The translations under genes were made by a program, and so were the position numbers. Positions 61,524-64,000 of a stretch of DNA of 64,000 nt are shown here, piece by piece; positions within the stretch are counted from its first letter, which is position 1, and each line of letters begins with the position of its first letter. The notes under the pieces were generated by a model. That model saw nothing but the letters and a program-made list of their open reading frames with translations. It had not been told where the DNA came from and did not search any database. The stretch covers positions 2,480,001-2,544,000 of the forward strand of contig NZ_CP017146.1 in the NCBI RefSeq assembly GCF_009930795.1, given 5' to 3'. The DNA comes from Marisediminicola antarctica. GTDB lineage: Bacteria > Actinomycetota > Actinomycetes > Actinomycetales > Microbacteriaceae.

Positions 61524-62540
61524 TCACCCCTCGCGAACAACGGCTGGAGACATCGCACGTTCGATGAAGACAACAGGATCGCTGGACCCGTCCGCCGCGA
61601 CCGCCCAGATGTCGTTGTCACCGACCGCGTCAATGCGGGGAAGGCCGTAAAGCACCGTGCCGTCGTCGAGCCATTCCGCCTGGTCATCGATGCTCTGCTC
61701 GCCAGGGAGCACGACCTCGACACCGGTCGCGAGGTCGAGAACGGCGATTGCCCACCGGGCATCCGCGCCAGGATCGAGATCTTTCTTGTATGCGAGACGA
61801 CTCCCGTCCGGTGAGAGAGAGGGGCACTCCGCACCCTGCTTGATCGCAACGAGCGTGCGTGCGGCGAGATCCCCCTCGACGAGCCATGTCTGTCCTCCCG
61901 ATGCCGCCGTCGCGAAGAACGTGTTGTCGTCGGCTGCGAAGGTGACGCCCCACATGTTGCGGTCGGGGCTCGTCACGCGGCGCCCGTCGACCGTGAACTC
62001 GAATTCCTGGATGTTGGCGCTGGTCCCCGCGACGGTGTCTGTCACGACGGTTTCGGTTGAGAAACCGACCGCCACATAGCTGTGGCCGGTGACGAACGCA
62101 GTGGTTGCGACCAGGCGAGAGCTCTCGGAAAGCCGCGTGCGGCTCGGGATGCCCGGGAGCGGCCAGCTGCTCTCCTGAGTGCCATCGGCACCGTACACCG
62201 TTGCCTCGAAGGTGGTAACGACGCCCCGCACCGTTCTCAGGCAGACCGTTCGCTCCGGCGTCGCGTCGACCCTGTCGCACTCGAGATCGGAAACGGCGCG
62301 GGGCGCCCCAGGGTCATCCAGTGGAACAGCGGCCACACGGCCGTAGTCGTCCCCGACCGCCGTGTTTCGAAAAATCACGCGGGGGCCGCTGAGGGAGGGG
62401 CCGGTCGCGACGTCGACGGAGCTCGGTGCCGCCTGGAGTGACTGGTACCGTCGCCACTCGCCCACCCCGTAGACCGTGGCGGCGGTCATGACCAGGGCTG
62501 CGATGGCGGAGAGCAGCCACCACCGGGACCGGCCCGTCAC
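61524..62540 (-). CDS. Membrane-anchored TolB-like beta-propeller protein
   Basis: Protein of 338 residues with one N-terminal membrane helix (WWLLSAIAALVMTAATVYGV) and an extracytoplasmic domain built of WD/TolB-like strands. It has motifs such as ECPSLSPDGSRLAYKKD and QAEWLDDGTVLYGLPRID, each a blade of a propeller. Such propellers usually bind proteins or ligands. The function is unknown. GTG start overlaps the MFS stop (GTGA), and the beta-helix C gene follows by three bases. Open frame further upstream belongs to the MFS gene region read in another frame. Confidence 0.8.
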   Translation of the reverse strand: MTGRSRWWLLSAIAALVMTAATVYGVGEWRRYQSLQAAPSSVDVATGPSLSGPRVIFRNTAVGDDYGRVAAVPLDDPGAPRAVSDLECDRVDATPERTVCLRTVRGVVTTFEATVYGADGTQESSWPLPGIPSRTRLSESSRLVATTAFVTGHSYVAVGFSTETVVTDTVAGTSANIQEFEFTVDGRRVTSPDRNMWGVTFAADDNTFFATAASGGQTWLVEGDLAARTLVAIKQGAECPSLSPDGSRLAYKKDLDPGADARWAIAVLDLATGVEVVLPGEQSIDDQAEWLDDGTVLYGLPRIDAVGDNDIWAVAADGSSDPVVFIERAMSPAVVREG

Positions 62541-63826
62541 GCGTCGGCCCGCACTCGCGCTGGCCGGCGCAGCAGCAACGCCACGACGGGGATGACGATC
62601 GCAAGGGCCACGGCCACCCCGATGACGGCGGCCTGGCTGCCGTACAGGAACCAGAGCAGCCCGAACGTGGTCGAGGCGACGAGACGCGAGAGGGCGACGA
62701 CTGTCTGGGCTGCGGCGATGCCGGTTGCTCTCGCCTCCGGCGGCGTGAACTGGGAGGCGAGTGCGGCGAGGATGCCGTCGGTCGCGGCATAGAACATCCC
62801 GAGCAGCAGCAGGCAGGCGATCGTGAGCAGAGCGCCGTTGACCGGCAGCGCCGCAACGACGTAGGCCGCGAGCAGAGCGAGGTGCCCGACAACGAAAATG
62901 CGCGCGCGACCGACCCTGTCGGCGAGGCGTCCGAACGGGATCGCGAGGGCGAGGAACGTGAGATTCGTGCCCACGTAGAGCAGGGGGAAGTATTCCGCGG
63001 CGAAGGCTCCCCTGGTCTGGAGCAGGAGGTAGATGAAACCGTCGCCAATCGTGAGCAACCCGAGGAGCCCTGCCGCGACGAGGAGCCGCCTCAGCCGGGG
63101 ATCGGTGAGCTGGTTCCACCGGAACCGTGGCGCTGCGGGTTGCGTCGCGGCGGGCCTGTCGGAACGCCCCTCGGAAGGCCCCTCGGAAGGCCCCTCGGCG
63201 GGGCGAATGTTCGGCACGACGATTCCGAGCAGTGCCACACCGAGAAGGGCGAAGGCGAGCGAGACGACGAACACGGTGCTGTAGCCATCGGGGATGAGGA
63301 AGAGGATGACGAACGCGAGCAGCGGTCCCAGCGCAGCACCAACCGTGTCGAGCATGCGGTGGGTTCCGAAGGATCGGCCGAGGTTGTCTGGATCCGATGA
63401 CGCGCTGATGAGCGCATCGCGCGGGGCCGTCCGGATGCCCTTCCCGAGCCGGTCGACCGTGATGACGGCCGTGAGCGCGGCGAACCCGCTCGCGAAGAGC
63501 AGTCCGACCCGCGCGAGCGCCGACAGCCCGTACCCGAAGAATGCCACCCACTTCGGTTGCCCGCCCCGGTCCGATGCCCAGCCGGCAGCAATGCGCACGA
63601 AGGCGCTGATGCCCTGGTAGATGCCGTCGAGGAAGCCATAGGCGATGGTGGATAGCCCGATGACTCCCGTGATGTACAGCGGCAGGATTGCCGATACCGA
63701 CTCGGACGAGATGTCCGTGAGCATGCTCACGATGCCGAGGGTGATCACCACCGATGAGACCTTGGCACCCCTGCCGGCGCCCTGGGGGCGCATGTCGTCG
63801 GGTGCGCTCCTCAGCGAAATGTACAC
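62537..63826 (-). CDS. Major facilitator superfamily transporter
   Basis: Polytopic protein of 429 residues with about 12 hydrophobic segments. The MFS inter-helix motif appears as RIAAGWASDRGGQPKWVAFF near 70, and again as GRLADRVGRARIFVVGH in the second half; DRLGKGIRTAPRDALIS near 120 is typical of a subgroup seen in Actinobacteria. A charged central loop (EGPSEGPSEGRSDRP) separates the halves. Substrate unknown. GTG at 63826 with GGGGAGG four bases upstream. It heads the transporter-propeller-beta-helix C operon, 13 bases after the preceding gene. Confidence 0.85.
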   Translation of the reverse strand: MYISLRSAPDDMRPQGAGRGAKVSSVVITLGIVSMLTDISSESVSAILPLYITGVIGLSTIAYGFLDGIYQGISAFVRIAAGWASDRGGQPKWVAFFGYGLSALARVGLLFASGFAALTAVITVDRLGKGIRTAPRDALISASSDPDNLGRSFGTHRMLDTVGAALGPLLAFVILFLIPDGYSTVFVVSLAFALLGVALLGIVVPNIRPAEGPSEGPSEGRSDRPAATQPAAPRFRWNQLTDPRLRRLLVAAGLLGLLTIGDGFIYLLLQTRGAFAAEYFPLLYVGTNLTFLALAIPFGRLADRVGRARIFVVGHLALLAAYVVAALPVNGALLTIACLLLLGMFYAATDGILAALASQFTPPEARATGIAAAQTVVALSRLVASTTFGLLWFLYGSQAAVIGVAVALAIVIPVVALLLRRPARVRADA

Positions 63827-63839
63827 GCGGCCTCCCCGG

Positions 63840-64000
63840 TCATTTCGCGGTGAACACGCCCACGACCGTGTACGCGGTGCCATCGGCACGTTCCGCAACG
63901 GTCAGGGTGATGTTGTCGGCCCCGCGGGTGAATACGAGCGCGGTCGAGCCGGCCACGGCATCCGTCTCGCGTTCGGTGAGGCCCAGCGAGGTGAATACGG
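63840..64000 (-). CDS. C-terminal end of an unrecognised protein (5' end outside window)
   Basis: Only the last 53 codons are visible, ending TVAERADGTAYTVVGVFTAK. The residues are rich in Thr, Val and Ala, with beta-strand character, compatible with an extracytoplasmic domain, but no family is recognised. The stop lies 13 bases before the MFS start, so it is probably cotranscribed with that operon. Confidence 0.6.
   Translation of the reverse strand, partial: VFTSLGLTERETDAVAGSTALVFTRGADNITLTVAERADGTAYTVVGVFTAK

Noticed and set aside
62541-63551. Long upstream extension of the propeller protein
   Set aside because: It lies in another frame of the MFS gene. The GTG at 62540 overlapping the MFS stop and the following membrane helix define the true start.

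Overview
The window is a high-GC actinobacterial chromosome segment, most likely from the family Microbacteriaceae. This is inferred from gene content and order: an actinobacterial division and cell-wall cluster without meso-DAP-type MurE residues, a PknL/Rv2175c-like neighbourhood, a pyc-parA-MerR block and a GarA/FtsR block. Many starts are GTG, and several genes look leaderless. No rRNA, tRNA, CRISPR array, transposase or phage gene was seen.

Region 1 (1-7.9 kb, minus strand) is the division and cell wall cluster mraZ-rsmH-ftsL-ftsI-murE-murF-mraY, tightly packed with 4-base or zero-base junctions. Three 10-bp direct repeats upstream of mraZ look like the MraZ operator. Region 2 (8-20.1 kb) holds a DUF3040 membrane protein, a polyprenyl diphosphate synthase, an Rv2175c-like DNA-binding protein, a LysM wall protein, a PASTA-bearing PknL-type kinase, class II DAHP synthase, an acyltransferase, a ROK glucokinase, a long-chain acyl-CoA ligase and peptide deformylase. 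The non-coding gap between pknL and aroG carries two 13-bp minisatellites and a pair of palindromic elements.

Region 3 (20.1-29.6 kb) holds a MinD/ParA-like ATPase, pyruvate carboxylase, a second ParA-like ATPase, two MerR regulators (one FtsR-like), a GarA/OdhI-type FHA protein, a CDP-alcohol phosphatidyltransferase, a phosphoribosyltransferase and an LRV-repeat protein. Several of these link Ser/Thr kinase signalling to growth and central metabolism.

Region 4 (29.6-57 kb) is a Wzx/Wzy-type exopolysaccharide island. It has an initiating phosphoglycosyltransferase, a giant secreted DUF4082/Ig-like protein, nucleotide-sugar modifying enzymes (Gfo/Idh oxidoreductase, SDR epimerase, two DegT aminotransferases, PglD-like acyltransferase), a Wzx flippase, six further glycosyltransferases, a stand-alone Wzz-like protein, a Wzy-like polymerase fused to a second Wzz-like domain, and a glutamine-dependent amidotransferase (AsnB family). 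Most junctions in the forward arm are 4-base overlaps, suggesting one operon.

Region 5 (57-64 kb, minus strand) has three secreted or membrane-anchored proteins that share one right-handed beta-helix cassette. The cassette is nearly identical at DNA level (two mismatches in 611 bases among the three copies) but is attached to three different N-terminal modules: a Pro-Ala linker, CWB2 wall-binding repeats, or a transmembrane anchor. The third is translationally linked to a beta-propeller membrane protein and an MFS transporter. This modular, homogenised surface-display set next to the polysaccharide island is the most unusual part of the window.
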